Counted from the stretch's first letter, positions 26,119 to 37,775 are shown. The stretch: 64,000 nt of DNA from Lepus europaeus (GCF_033115175.1 NC_084839.1:36193501-36257500); one strand, 5' to 3'. Notes: a model not told the origin generated them from the letters alone. A program made the numbers and translations.

Positions 26119-26468
26119 TTTATTTTTTTAAAGGCAGAATTCTAGAGAGAGAGAGAAAGAGATGTGTGTGTGTGTGTGTGTGAGAGAGAGAGCGAGTGAG
26201 CGAGCGAGCGAGCGAGCTACTGATTTTTCCATCTGCTGATTTACTTCCAAATGACCACAATGTTTGGAGCTTCGCCTGGCCGAAGTTAGGAGCCAGGAAC
26301 TGAATCCGGGTCTCCCAAGTGGATGTAGGGGCCCAGGAACTTGAGCTGTCTTTTGCTGCTTTCCCTAATGCAGTAACAGGGAGCTGGATCAGAAGTGGAG
26401 CAGCTAGGACTTGAACTGGTCCCAACATAGGATGAAGGCTGTAGGTTTTACACCACAATGTCAGCTCC
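26119..26468 (-). mobile_element. CSINE with compound microsatellite
   Basis: Reverse CSINE, diverged. Its normally (GA)n region has expanded into (TG)n 26163-26182, (GA)n 26182-26191 and (GAGC)n 26192-26217. Head ends 'acaatgtcagctcc'. Confidence 0.87.
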
Positions 26469-27754
26469 TCATTCTTTGTTTTATAAGATTTGTAGAGGTA
26501 CTGAGGAGGCAAGATGAAACAATGACTTGGACAATTATTACTATCTTGTGTACAAGTGATAAAAACTAGATAGATTTTGACTATATTCTGGAGTTAATGC
26601 CAATAGTATTTAATTGACTGGAATATGGAGTTTGAAAGAAAGATTATATTGGGGATTTTGGTCTGTGGAAAAGGAAGATTGGAGATAGCATTTCATGAAA
26701 TAAGAAAAATGGTGAAAGGTATAGCTTAGGATATTTCCTTTTTATATCATAAAGCTTTGATTTTCTTAAAACAAAGATTTTACCAAGTAATATAAAAGAT
26801 TAACTCTGTAAGAAAAATGAGCAAATGCTTGAACAAGTCAAAACAAAGAAAATCTTATGGAGTAGATGTATATAAATAAATATTCTGTATACTACAAATC
26901 ATACAAATTTATCCATAAATAGCAAGACACTAATTTTCATCTATCAAAATGACAAAATTAAAGAAGTGATATCACTCAAGTTGGTGTGTGGAAGTATTGC
27001 TCAAAGAAATCTGAATTGGTATAATCTTTTATTTAGATGGGGAATATGGCAATTTATTTTAAGATATTCATATTATAACTTCTAAGATATTTTCCCTCAG
27101 GAAATAATCATAGATGTGCTCAAAGATTTAAATAGTGTTACAAAGAGAACTAGAGATATACTTAATAATTGGGGGGAAAATAGATACAACTACACACAGA
27201 ACACTGTGTTGACACAAAATTCATGACATGGGAAATGTCCACACAAATAACACATTGAAGTGATCTGCTTGATGAGACAAAGTGTGCACCAATCATATTT
27301 TTACAAAGGGAGGAATTAGAAATAACTGGCACTAATAAAAATGGTTTAGAATATTGTTGCAAACCTTTTGATGTTGCTCAAAAGCTATAGTTTGTGATAC
27401 AACAGGCTAAAAAAGAGCGGGAGGCTTGGGTTGCTGTAACTGTGTGTGTGTCTGCGCTACCTGGTGGCATGATTTCAGCAGGCGGAGGAAACAGTCTGAT
27501 CTCTGTCTGTCTTGTCACTGATGAGTAAAAGAAAATTCTCCTATTCTGCAAGCCAGGTCTTCTGTGAAGCCAAAAATCAGCCACTAAAATTACACCCCCC
27601 CCCCACTTCATCATGATGTCAGAGTTCGTGTCTTTGTGTGGTATGAAATGAACATCTTTGGAACAATTTTGTTTCCCTATTCACCCCACATGTGCTTTTC
27701 TCTTTCCCTGTGTGGTGCTTGCAATTCCATCCCCAATGAACTCACCATGGTAAA
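26469..27754. other. Unassigned AT-rich sequence
   Basis: No gene or known repeat recognised. A C10 run sits at about 27596-27605. Confidence 0.45.
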
Positions 27755-28800
27755 GAGAAATCTGCACTCCCATGTCCATTGCTGCACCTTTCAAGGTAGT
27801 GAAGACATGGATTCAACCTAGCTGAACACCAACGGATGAATGGACAAAGATCATGTGGTCTATGGATATGTACCCTGGAACACTATTCACCCATAACAAG
27901 AGAGAAATTCTGTCATTTATAGCAACAAGGATGGACCTGAAGGGCATCGTGTTAAATCAGCCAGACACAGAAAGACAAGTGCTGCATGATCTCACTCATA
28001 AGTAGCATCTAAAAAAGTTAACCTTACAGAAGTGGAGAGTAGAGCGGTTACCAGCAGCTGAGGAGGGGAGGAGTGGCTGGGGAATGGGAGTTATTAGACA
28101 ATGAGTTCAAAGTTACAATTGGTTAGGAGAAAAACATTCTGGTGTTCTGTTGTACAATAGCAGCACTATAATTAACATCAATGTAGTGTATATTTCAAAA
28201 GAGCTGGAAGAGAGCATTTTGAATGTCCTCATCACAGAGATGATAGATATTGGAGGTGATGTGTCGGGACCCTCGCCAGTGAGGGTCCAACGTAGTCACG
28301 ACACGGTCACTGTTCATCGGTTCTCAAGGAACTTTCACCCTTTCTCGGTTCTCAAGGAACTTTTACTTGTGGGGGCAGAAGGAAAGCGGGGAGAGGAGAA
28401 AAAGAGAGGAGGGGGCCGAGGTGGCCGTGCCCCGCCCGCCCAGATCCCAATGTCCCTTTATGCTGATATCGTCCAATCAGATGAAAGGGCGCGTATAGCC
28501 TCAGGTCGAAAGTTCATCTGTTTCACCTGGTTCTTCCTAGTTTATGCAGAGTCCATTCTGCCTCAACTTCATCTGTTTCACCTGGCTGTTTTCGTAGGAC
28601 TTGTGGTCGACAGATTGCTGCAAGCTACGTAGATGAGGAGGTTCTCACAGGAGGCCAGCCTGCGGTTCCCCACAGTGATGGATACGCTAATGAACCTGAA
28701 ATGATCACTGGACAATGTATACCTGCATCAAAACATCTCACATTGTACCCTGTAAATATGCATGACTACTACATCTCCAATAAAAATAAATCTAAATGAA
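27755..28800 (+). mobile_element. Old L1M 3' end hosting a solo LTR
   Basis: Starts 'gagaaatctgcactcccatg' and continues through L1-typical 'caacggatgaatggacaaag', 'gaaagacaagtgctgcatga' to an AATAAAAATAAAT-rich 3' end. It is interrupted at 28262-28674 by an LTR. Removing the LTR and one TSD restores the L1 phrase GGAGGTGATGGATACG. Confidence 0.85.
28262..28674 (-). mobile_element. Solo retroviral LTR, 413 bp, 6-bp TSD (class II-like)
   Basis: Bounded by TG...CA (TGTCGGGACC at left, GGTTCCCCACA at right on the plus strand) with perfect TSD GTGATG at 28256-28261 and 28675-28680. A 6-bp TSD is typical of betaretrovirus-like ERVs. Orientation is inferred as minus because of a GCATAAAGG TATA-like box and ATTGG elements on that strand, and the U5-like end GGTCCCGACA. 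Internal repeats: TCGGTTCTCAAGGAACTTT at 28317 and 28345, and TTCATCTGTTTCACCTGG at 28513 and 28568. An 8-bp hairpin lies at 28267-28288. No gag, pol or env is present. The long plus-strand frame over it (28150-28632) is accidental. Confidence 0.85.
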
Positions 28801-29861
28801 AAAGTCATTGAATTACTGTAAACCCACAGTAACTGTTCTCATCCCAGAAGTAGATTAAGTGCTTTAGGAAGAAAAGTGTCCTAGGATTGTAATTATAGGA
28901 AGGGTTACTTAGCCTAGGCTTACTACGCAAGAAAAGAAAACTGGCAGGAAATCTGAAAATAAGGGTCCTCCAACACCCCCCCAGAGGGGAAGAGCGTGGG
29001 GAAGAGGTGCAAGCCAGCTGTGCCAGAAGCATCTTGTTTGGGTGGTTTGGCTGTCAGATTGGGTTTAATAAGCCAAGTACCTTCCACCCACCTGCTATCT
29101 GCCTGCTGACAGCAAATGCAGCCACCAAAGGGCAGATGAAGGGCTGGTCCCAGAGGGGGAAGGAATTTAAAAATATGCACAGTTGCTTAGAACCAGATGT
29201 CTTTTCCACACTGATTTGCTCGCAGGGAAAGTAAGCTTACTAAAGCAAGTTGTGTTTGTGCCACAAGATGCCACCCTTCCCTTGAAAAGAGGAGACTAAA
29301 GGTAACCACACATAATGCATGTGGATTATTGGCCCATCGTCTCACACTGATTATATCCGTGTGAGTTTGTCTTGGATGAAGGAAAAGCAAGCTGTATCTT
29401 TCTCTAACATTTTGATGCCAGGAAAGAGACTAGTTCCTTGTTCACAATCTCTAAAACTTTCAAAACTGCACCGGAAACATTACTCTCCCATTTTATCTGA
29501 CAATGGATTATGATTTTGTGCGAAAGCTTTATTACTTTGGGTTCTTGATGTTAGCCTAGCTTATGATATATAGTCAGGCTATCACAAAAGGCCACAAAAC
29601 AACATATTGTCACCATTGTTAGCTTCCAACTTCTCCAAGAGAGATATTTGGATCTGTTGTCTGTGGAAGAAAACATAGGGGATTTGTTTCTCACTATTTG
29701 TTTGATGGGTTCCCTGCAGAACCATGCTTCTCTCTACATCTGTCCATCAGTGCACAGTCACGTAGAAGCAAAGTTGAAGGCTGACAAAGCAAAAAGTTAT
29801 TACCTCGTAAAAGGGGAATCAGTATAATTTATCAGGTATCCTTTATATTCTCACTTGAAAT
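28801..29861. other. Unassigned sequence
   Basis: No gene or interspersed repeat recognised in ~1 kb. Several short frames on both strands (for example 28923-29180 minus) have no known domain. Confidence 0.45.
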
Positions 29862-29878
29862 CAATGCATAGGTTTTAA

Positions 29879-30232
29879 ATTTTTTTTTAAATTTTTTTTT
29901 TTTTTGACAGGCAGAGTGGACAGTGAGAGAGAGAGAGACAGAGAGAAAGGTCTTCCTTTGCCGTTGGTTCACCCTCCAATGGCCGCCGCGGTAGGTGCAC
30001 TGCGGCCGGCGCATCGTGCTGATCCGAAGGCAGGAGCCAGGTGCTTCTCCTGGTCTCCCATGGGGTGCAGGGCCCAAGCACTTGGGCCATCCTCCACTGC
30101 ACTCCCTGGCCACGCAGAGAGCTGGCCTGGAAGAGGGGCAACCGGGACAGGATCGGTGCCCCGACCGGGACTAGAACCCGGTGTGCCGGCGCCGCAAGGC
30201 GGAGGATTAGCCTAGTGAGCCGCGGCGCCGGC
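29879..30232 (-). mobile_element. Young CSINE, perfect 17-bp TSD
   Basis: Poly(T), GACAGGCAGAGTGGACAGTG, CpG-rich body, head GCCGCGGCGCCGGCC. TSD CAATGCATAGGTTTTAA at 29862-29878 and 30233-30249. Confidence 0.95.
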
Positions 30233-30361
30233 CAATGCATAGGTTTTAATCATACCGCCAGCCTTTGAATTCCTCTTTGAGTTTTGCAGCAAACAAAATG
30301 TCAGGGATCACCTGTGTTGTCCTAGGCTTTTGCTTTTCACTTACCATGAAGATATCTTTCT

Positions 30362-31353
30362 TTTAAAGGTCTATTTATTATTTATTTGAAAGGCAGAGTC
30401 ATAAAGAGAGGAAGAGAGAGAGAAATCTTCCATCTGCTGGTTTACTCCCCAAATGGCTGCAATGGCTAGGGCTGGGCCAGACTGAAGCCAGGAGTCAGAA
30501 GCTTCTGCCGGGTTTCTCACTTGGTTGCAGGGGCCCAGGTACTTGGGCCACCCTCTGCTGCTTTTCCAGGCACATTAGCAGAGAACTGGATCAGAAGTGA
30601 AGTAGTCAGGACCTGAATCACTGCCCATATGGGATGCTGGCGTTACAGGTGGTGGGTGAAATCAGACAAGACCCCCTAAAATTCACACTAAAATGTGGCC
30701 CCTTAAAGTTCCATAGAAATGCTAGCCGGGATGCCACATGTACTACCAGAATTTGGGGTGCCTTACGACTTCACCACGGGCTTATTACTAAATCCCCGAT
30801 ATTAATAAGCCCAAGAGGGTTCTTGCCTAATATTTAAAGAATTCTAAATACCGGCACAGATAAACGAGGCAGCATGGTACGTTTTAAGCTTTTATTTAGC
30901 GAGAAAGGTGCTTAGGAGAGTGAGAGCTTTATTTAAGAGAGAGAGAGGTAATTAGGGGTTCATACCGAGCACCAGGAGCCAGCCACGTGGAAGAGCATCT
31001 AGGCCAGGAAGCCTAGAGCACATGGCCCGAAGGCCATGCGCCCTGGAGGCGTGGGGCTACAGCAAGCCCCCTTCCTAGCAAGAGGCCAGGGAAAAAGAGC
31101 AGGGCTGGGCACACTGTGCCCCAGGCTTTTAACCCACTCCAAAGGGGAGTGGTCAATTAACCTGATTGGCTGGTGGGCACCCCGGTACAGCCAGGTAGGG
31201 GAATGAGGCCACACAAGGGCATGGCAAAGGCATCAGGTAGGAGCATGAGGTCACACAGGGGCGTGGTCTTCCAGTTCACAAATCAGATCAACTCCAACCT
31301 GTATGCCTGCCTACTTCAGTGGGCTTAACCGGCTACGCCACAATGCTGGCTCC
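30362..31353 (-). mobile_element. Older CSINE split by a solo LTR
   Basis: 30362-30653 is the SINE tail and body; 31319-31353 is the head 'ggcttaaccggctacgccac...'. The 665-bp LTR lies between. The outer SINE TSD ACCATGAAGATATCTTTC (30343) and ACCATGAATCTTTCT (31354) differs by a small indel. Confidence 0.9.
30654..31318 (-). mobile_element. Solo retroviral LTR, 665 bp, 4-bp TSD (class I-like)
   Basis: TGGGTGAAAT...CCTACTTCA with TSD GTGG at 30650-30653 and 31319-31322, inside a CSINE. On the minus strand the order is CCAAT box (CAGCCAATCAGG), TATA-like GGGTTAAAAGCC, then two AATAAA signals (CTTAAATAAAGC and CTAAATAAAAGC), so the LTR reads on the minus strand. A 42-bp-period direct repeat in U3 (31192-31224 and 31234-31266) looks like duplicated enhancer sequence. 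A 4-bp TSD fits gammaretrovirus-like ERVs. No internal viral genes. Confidence 0.88.
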
Positions 31354-32015
31354 ACCATGAATCTTTCTGATCTCAATAAATTGGTCTGCTGTTGTCAATG
31401 GTTGGTCTTCAGTCAACTTTGTGCATTGGCTAGAAAAATGGAAATTGAAAAACTTCAGTTATTCTAAAAGGAAGCCATGAAGTAGATGTGACTTTGACCA
31501 ACTTGTTTAACTTGTGAGTACCTCTATTTAATTTGTAAAATGAGGCATTTATATTGGTTGCTCTCAGAGTTGTTTTCAGTACTTTCAAGGAGATTTTTAT
31601 GACTCCTTTCCATGAAAACCCCTGTCAGCTCTTGTGGATAGTGAGGGAAATATTTGGAACTTGAAGGAATGCTAATACTTACATTAAATTCTAATGTTAT
31701 CCCTCATTTCTCCAAACCATTCTGTTTCCTGTATCAGTATCCTAAAAGTAAAGCTATGAAAAGCCCTTTTCCATGTAGAAATACCAATATTTAAGGTTGA
31801 TACAACAGAAGCAATTTACATTTTATCTTTACTCCCTCAATTTGAATTTTTGTGACACACGGGAGCCCCCAAGGTTTAAGAACCTGTTACTCTCCTTTTG
31901 AGAAAATCAATTCAAATATTTATTTCTGTATGAAATCTCTGTGGTATGTGCCATTTGTTAGTTGAACCCATTGTTTCTAAACTGGTCATGTCTAGAAACA
32001 TTAGCAATCAATGTC
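31354..32015. other. Mostly unassigned; probable MIR remnant
   Basis: 31478-31600 reads like a sense MIR core and 3' part ('gactttgaccaacttgttta', 'aatttgtaaaatgaggcatt'). Nothing else recognised. Confidence 0.5.
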
Positions 32016-32275
32016 TAGAGGCAGGTTATTGGTCTAGTAGTTAAGAAACCTCTTGGGATGTCTGCATCCCATATTGGAGTGTCTGGGTTCATATCCTGAC
32101 TCCACTTCTGATTCCAGGTTGCTGCTGGGAGGTATTATGGGATGGCTCAAGTAGTGGGTTTCTTACCATCCATATGGGAGATCCTGACTGATTTCAGGAC
32201 TACTGGCTTCAGCCCTGAACAGCATGTGGAATATCTCTATCTCACTTCCTTTCAAATAAACAAATACATGAATAA
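32016..32275 (+). mobile_element. Very old CSINE-like SINE
   Basis: 'gatgtctgcatcccatattg', 'gagtgtctgggttcatatcc', 'gatggctcaagtagtgggtt' and tail 'tttcaaataaacaaatacat' follow the C-repeat order but are strongly diverged. The same subfamily appears at 35896. Confidence 0.8.
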
Positions 32276-34335
32276 GAGTTAAAATAATCAATATCTAAGC
32301 CAAAGGTCATTGGAGAAGATTGTTGTGCATGTCTGTCAAATGTGAGAAATTCTGTATCCATAATGGAAAAGCAAGTTTAACATATCCTCTCTCTATTGGG
32401 ACATAAATGAGAAGAACATGGGTCATTAGAGTTTAAAAGATTTTCCCCACAAACACTAGTCTCTTTTTTCAGTGCTCCATTAGATTTGTTGGCTTGGATA
32501 CAAAATTAATTGGCATTTCAGATAAAAACACATTTTTATGGAGAGGTAGAAGTATGTCCCCAATATTACATATATATTATACTAAAAATTAAACCATTGT
32601 ACTAAACTATATCTTATGCTAGTTATACTAAAATTTCACTTTTTTAAAAATAAAAATTTAACTGGAATACTGTATTTTATTTGCTGTAAGCAATTTGAGC
32701 CAGCACCCAAAGTAACTATGAAGATGATGAGATGATTTCTGTGCTACACACCATCTTCACAAAGAGCAGCAATGAATCCTTTTTACTTAAAGTGATGCAA
32801 TATTTGTAAAGTGAAATTACCTCTGTAGCAATTCACATTTCCAGTGTTTCCACATATGCATGTTTCTTTTAGAGTTTATGAAGTGTATATTTTGCCTTTT
32901 TAATTTATATATATATATATACACACATAATACTTCTATGCCTATGTTTAAAAACTGCTACGTATTTTGCTTGTAGGTAAATTATTTAACATATCCCATT
33001 ACTAAATACTTAGGTAATATCGGTATTTTCTCCACTATACATTTTATAGTTACTTCTTGATGCATAGAGTGCTTATTTATTGTTAAACTCCTTTTCTGGA
33101 AAAAATTCCTAGGAGGGAGGTTAATGGGTTATTAGGAACTAAGTGACAAAATTCTGGCTGAGTGATTACTTTCAGGTTTTCCTTTCCATTCCATGTTTTA
33201 AGGGGTGCAACTTGGGGAGGAAGAGATAGAAGAAATACATATGGGTGCAATTTTAAGCCTCACTAGTTCTGCAAGTGGACAATCCCTTTACAGGGATATT
33301 TAAGCTTCTGAAATGAAGCTATTTCTATTTTCCCCACTGGTAGTAAAGTAACAGGCACGGAAAGGATTTTTTTCGAAGTCAGCTGAACATGGAATATTTT
33401 AGTCACCTCTAACTTTCTCCAAGCATCCGTTTCTTACCGGTGTGTCATCAGGCTTCTCTGAGCCTCACACGTGGATTGCCAGCTGCACCTGCACTGATAT
33501 GATTCCTTCTTAAACACATTGTCTGTAGCTGCCTTACCAGCAGGTGCTGCTGTGTGTGCCTGTCCATGAGCTCAGCTGTGCTTCTCCTGCAATGTGCTGG
33601 AGATGGGCTATAGGTTTGAAAAATTCTACAGGAAGCTCTTCCAAGTGACAAATACCTCACCAAGACTCAAGTGACTGGTAATTGTATCCATGCAGGGAAT
33701 GGAAACGCATGAAAAACCAGGCAGAATGATTTTCTGTTAAGAGGCAAAAAAAGACACAAGTGAGTGGTTGGGAAAGGCAAGAGTAAGGTGACGGGCCCAG
33801 GAAGTAGAATTGCAATTTTTCCTGTTTTCTGACCCTGGATATTATTTAAGCGATTTAAAAATTAAACAAGATACAATGAAATAAAATACAATATGTAGAG
33901 GTATAAAGACTCCAACCTAGATTTTTCTCTAATTGTTTTGTCTGTTTAACCTCAGCTTTATCCCATTAGGATTTAACCACCACCTGGAGATACTGTTTAC
34001 AACTCCTCAGGCAAACCTGTAGGCAGATAGTTCAGGTTTTGCTGGGAATTCTTTACTGTGAAAATCTAAGCTTTGAAAAAGGTCAAAGATAGAGAATGAG
34101 GCAGTGATTTCCAGGGTCAGGGTTAAGGACAGGAAATGGGAAGATATTGATCAAGAGGTAATAGAAAATATGCAGGATAAAAAAGCTGAAAGATGTATAA
34201 CATGAGCACTATAGTTAATCAAAGTGTATGGTATTCAGGATTTTTACAATAACTGCTCATGGTATGGTGGGAGGGACAGGGCTAACTATGTCAGATGATG
34301 GATATGACAATTTGTTCCAGTGTAGTAATCATTTT
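32276..34335. other. Unassigned AT-rich sequence
   Basis: ~2 kb without recognisable gene or repeat apart from a (TA)n(CA)n microsatellite at 32906-32928. A short phrase near 33100 ('ttcctaggagggaggttaat') may be a remnant of old L1. Confidence 0.45.
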
Positions 34336-34348
34336 AGTATATATACTT

Positions 34349-34680
34349 TTTTTTTTGACAGAGTTAGACAGTGAGAGAGAGAGAGACAGACACAGAGAGA
34401 GTTATAGACAGTGAGAGAGAGACAGAGAAAAAGGTCTTCCTTCCATTGGTTCACTCCCCTAATGGCTGCCATGGCCAGCGTTGCGCTGATCTGAAGCCAG
34501 GAGACAGATGCTTCCTCCTGGTCTCCCTTGGGGTGCAGGGCCCAAGCACTTGGGCCATCCTCCACTGCCCTCCTGGGCCACAGCAGAGAGCTGGCCTGGA
34601 AGAGGAGCAACCGGGACTGGAACCCCGGGGTGCCGGCACTGCGGGCGGAGGATTAGCCAAGAGAACCACTGGTGCCTGCC
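34349..34680 (-). mobile_element. CSINE whose TSD is separated by an LTR
   Basis: Reverse CSINE, poly(T) at left, GC-rich body, head 'accactggtgcctgcc'. The left TSD AGTATATATACTT is at 34336-34348. Its partner AGTATGTATACTT is at 35366-35378, on the far side of the LTR, so the LTR inserted at the very 5' edge of this SINE. Confidence 0.92.
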
Positions 34681-34682
34681 AG

Positions 34683-35363
34683 TGTTACCGGAGAAATTGT
34701 AGGGTTCTTGTCTTCGCGCAAGAAAGAATTCAGGCGTGAGACAGAGAGTAGTGGGAGGTAAAATAGCAAGGTTTATTAAGAAGGAACATCTGTAAGGACG
34801 GATGGGCACCTCTCCAGACAGGACCTGAGAGAGAGTGCCCAGTCCCTCAGACTGGGGGGGGGGGCTGCATGGGTGAGTGGAGAGTACACCTGGCCAGGCC
34901 AGGCCAGGCCAGGCGGGCAACTCAGCAAAGATGCAGAGAGCTGAGCGCGCAGTCCAGTTGAGGCTGGGGGTTTTAAGGAGATGGGTCTTGCTTCCCCACC
35001 TCTGCTCCTCTTGGAACAAAGGGCTTTTTGGATGTAAATAGAAAAACTTATCTTGAAGGTCTGAAACAAAGGACTTTATGGATGCAAATGTTATCAGACC
35101 TGAGGAAGGGTGCAGGGTGTTTGAGATGCAGATACTGGGCTGCACCTGGGAGATTGTGGAAGATTTATCAGGCAGGAAGCAGGAGGGGTGAGGGCCTCCA
35201 CCTGGCACGTTATCAGGTAAAAGGGGGCAGGGCAGGCAGGATGTGAAATCTGGGCTTCCCCTGAAACATTGTTAGGATGACTTTGAGATGCAGATGCATA
35301 TAGATGTCTTCTCTTTAGGCCTGTCACACACACATAAGCTCATAACTGACTTCCTACCTAACA
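34683..35363 (-). mobile_element. Solo retroviral LTR, 681 bp, 4-bp TSD (class I-like)
   Basis: TGTTACCGGAG...CTACCTAACA with TSD CCAG at 34679-34682 and 35364-35367. AATAAACC on the minus strand (+ strand GGTTTATT near 34770) sets the orientation. The U3-like half contains related copies of ACAAAGGRCTTTWTGGATG (about 35017 and 35067) and of TTTGAGATGCAGAT (about 35119 and 35281), plus GGCCA x4 at 34892-34911. Stop-free minus frames here (to 249 codons) are chance products of GC-rich LTR plus SINE and carry no retroviral motif. Confidence 0.86.
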
Positions 35364-35378
35364 CCAGTATGTATACTT

Positions 35379-35895
35379 ATATCATGTTGTATGATTTAAA
35401 TAGTCACAGTAATCAAATGAAGCTTTCATGGAAACTATGAATTTAAGTTGACAGTGAAATAAAATTTCAATGTAGAGAAAAATGAGAAGACTATAGTTCA
35501 ATGGAAATCCTACTAGATGCCACCTTTGCTAGTGATCTTGCTTAAAAATGTCTTCCCCTTTTCCAGTCAAGGTGTAGTTAGGAATTTCATCAGCATTTAC
35601 CAAATTGTTTTCGCAGGGAAGACTCATAGTCTGTTAGGACATTATATGTTGATCTGCAAAAGTGAGGTAAAATAAACTTGGGAAAGTAGCTTGTGTACTT
35701 TTCCCTAGCAGCTTCATTGGACATATTAGAAAATTGAGTCTCTGAGAATCCTTTAAGTAGAAAAACTCATCTAACTTACAACTTCTGGAACTTAGAACTA
35801 AGGAAATCATTTTTTGCACAATTTCAGTGGACTTTTCATGGACTGCTCATGAATATTATCTGATATTGGTTAAAAGGGAACATGTATAAAAAGAT
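35379..35895. other. Unassigned sequence
   Basis: Nothing recognised. Confidence 0.4.
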
Positions 35896-36216
35896 TCGGG
35901 GGCAGTATTTGTTTCAGCAGTTAAGATGCCATTTAGGATGCCTGTATCCCATATTGGAGTGTCTATGTTCCAGTCCTAGCTCTGCTTCTCAATCAGCTTC
36001 CTGCAAATGCACACACTGGGAGGCAGTGGTGATGGCTCAAGTAGTCACATCCCTGCCACCCAATGTGGGAATCCTGGAGTGAGTTCCTGGCTCCTGGCTC
36101 TGGCCTGGCCTAGCCCTACCTGTTGCGGGCTTTTGAGAAATGAACCAGCAGATGGAAAATATCTCTCTGTATACCTCTTTCTGCCTTTCATATAAATTAA
36201 ATAAATAAATAAATAT
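35896..36216 (+). mobile_element. Very old CSINE-like SINE
   Basis: 'ggatgcctgtatcccatatt', 'gatggctcaagtagtcacat', 'ctggctcctggctctggcct' and tail TAAATTAAATAAATAAATAA. Same diverged subfamily as 32016. Confidence 0.83.
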
Positions 36217-37770
36217 CTCGATGATAAGAAAATGTTGAAGGCTGATTTACATTGTGTTCTCTAAGTCTTGCAGCTTCTACCGATTCAAAAATTCTCTACA
36301 TATACTGAGTCGCCTGGGATGAGTCATGTATAATTTTCTCTAGAGATTTGAGCCTCTGGATAGGAAAATAAAGGAGAAGGGTCAGGGTTGGCCAGGTTTT
36401 ATATTCATGTATCCTAGTTGTACTCTATGGCTTTAGAATAGAAAGAAGGATGGGGAAGTGAGCTGGCAAAAATATAGTTTAGCCTAGCAGGATTTTCTTT
36501 ACTAAATTATGACTTCTGAACAAAAGGACAAGGCCAAATATATCTCACAAACTCTGAAAAGGGCATGATTAGAAGGAGCGATGCCTCAATGATGAAGAGC
36601 TCTCCAAACTGAATTGGTGGTGGGAACCGGAGACCAGCACTGAGGGCTAAGCAGCCCTCTGGGGGAACATGCAGGGCAGAGAAGAGAGCCTCCTGGGGAG
36701 GTGGCAGTGGATTATTTCCAGGAAAGATTGCAGTGAAATGATTTGTAAATCATGTGTCATTTCAGATGCCTGTGGAGTAAAAGGAATGCTTTAAAATGTC
36801 TCGCATCGAAAAAACTCATTGTTCAATTAACTGAGTAAATATTTATTAACCACCATGCAAAGTACAGTAAAAAGAGATTTTAGAATATAAAACCATAAAA
36901 GACAAACTCTGCTTTCATGGAAGGAACACAATAAATGTTTTAGTAAGAAAATAAAAGTACAAAAAAGTAACTTATGTAAGGTAGAGTCGTATCATTTCTG
37001 AGCAGAAGGGCAAGGTGACTAGAACTGAATTTGAGAATATTAATCCATTGGTGGTAGCTAAAATGAGTGGGAATGCAGAGAGTGGACATGATGGGTAAAA
37101 GTCTTAACTGGAAAAATGAGGGATGTCAGGAATTAAATAGAGGATCACAAACCTTTTTCTGAAAAGTACTAAATAGTAAATATCTTTGAATTTGCCTTCC
37201 ATATGGTCCTTGTAGCACGCAAGCAGCTATAGGCAATATGTAAATGAGTGTGGGTTGTTTTTATCTAGTAAAATTTGATTAAAAAAACAGGTGGCAGGCC
37301 TGATCTAATCGGCAGGCTATAGTTTTCCAAAGCTTAAATTAAAGAGTTTAAAGTCTCCCTTTATTCAAGGTGAAAATATAAAATCTGGTGAAGACATAAA
37401 ATCTATCAGATCCATTAATAAGCTAAGCTATATCATAAGGACATAAAAGATGTTTAGTAAAGATAAGAATCATGGCTTACTAATTCCATTTAAAACAGAA
37501 TTATTTGGAAACTGATATCCAACAATGGCAGGCTAATTTGTTATAGAACATCTCTTCCATTGAATAAGAGTAGAAAAAACACTGATCTGTGTGTGTGTGT
37601 GTGTGTGTTTGCATATCAGAGTGGTATTAAGGCAGTAGAAATGGTATGGATTAAGACTATGAGAATTAAAATACATGGTAATGATACTACAAAAAAAAAA
37701 AGAAAAGGTTAATGAAATTAATATGCTCAGAGATCTTTGCACAGTTCAGCAATTGGGAAAACCACAAATT
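36217..37770. other. Mostly unassigned; L2 and hAT remnants, (GT)n
   Basis: 36825-37010 resembles an antisense L2 3' end ('gagtaaatatttattaacca'). 37588-37608 is a GT microsatellite. The hAT-like relic at 37145-37335 is listed separately. No gene seen. Confidence 0.45.
37145..37335. mobile_element. hAT-Charlie-type non-autonomous DNA transposon relic
   Basis: 'aaacctttttctgaaaagta', 'aaatagtaaatatctttgaa', 'gcacgcaagcagctataggc' and 'aaaacaggtggcaggcctga' follow in order the common mammalian hAT-Charlie MER consensus. The precise family is not named because it was recalled, not searched. It has no coding capacity. Confidence 0.7.
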
Positions 37771-37775
37771 TTAGT

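Noticed and set aside
28150..28632. 160-codon plus-strand frame
   Set aside because: Starts in L1 and continues into the inverted solo LTR. Wrong strand for the LTR and no domain.
34459..35208. 249-codon minus-strand open frame
   Set aside because: It runs from a CSINE across an LTR boundary defined by TSDs. The peptide has no retroviral or cellular domain, so it is a chance frame.
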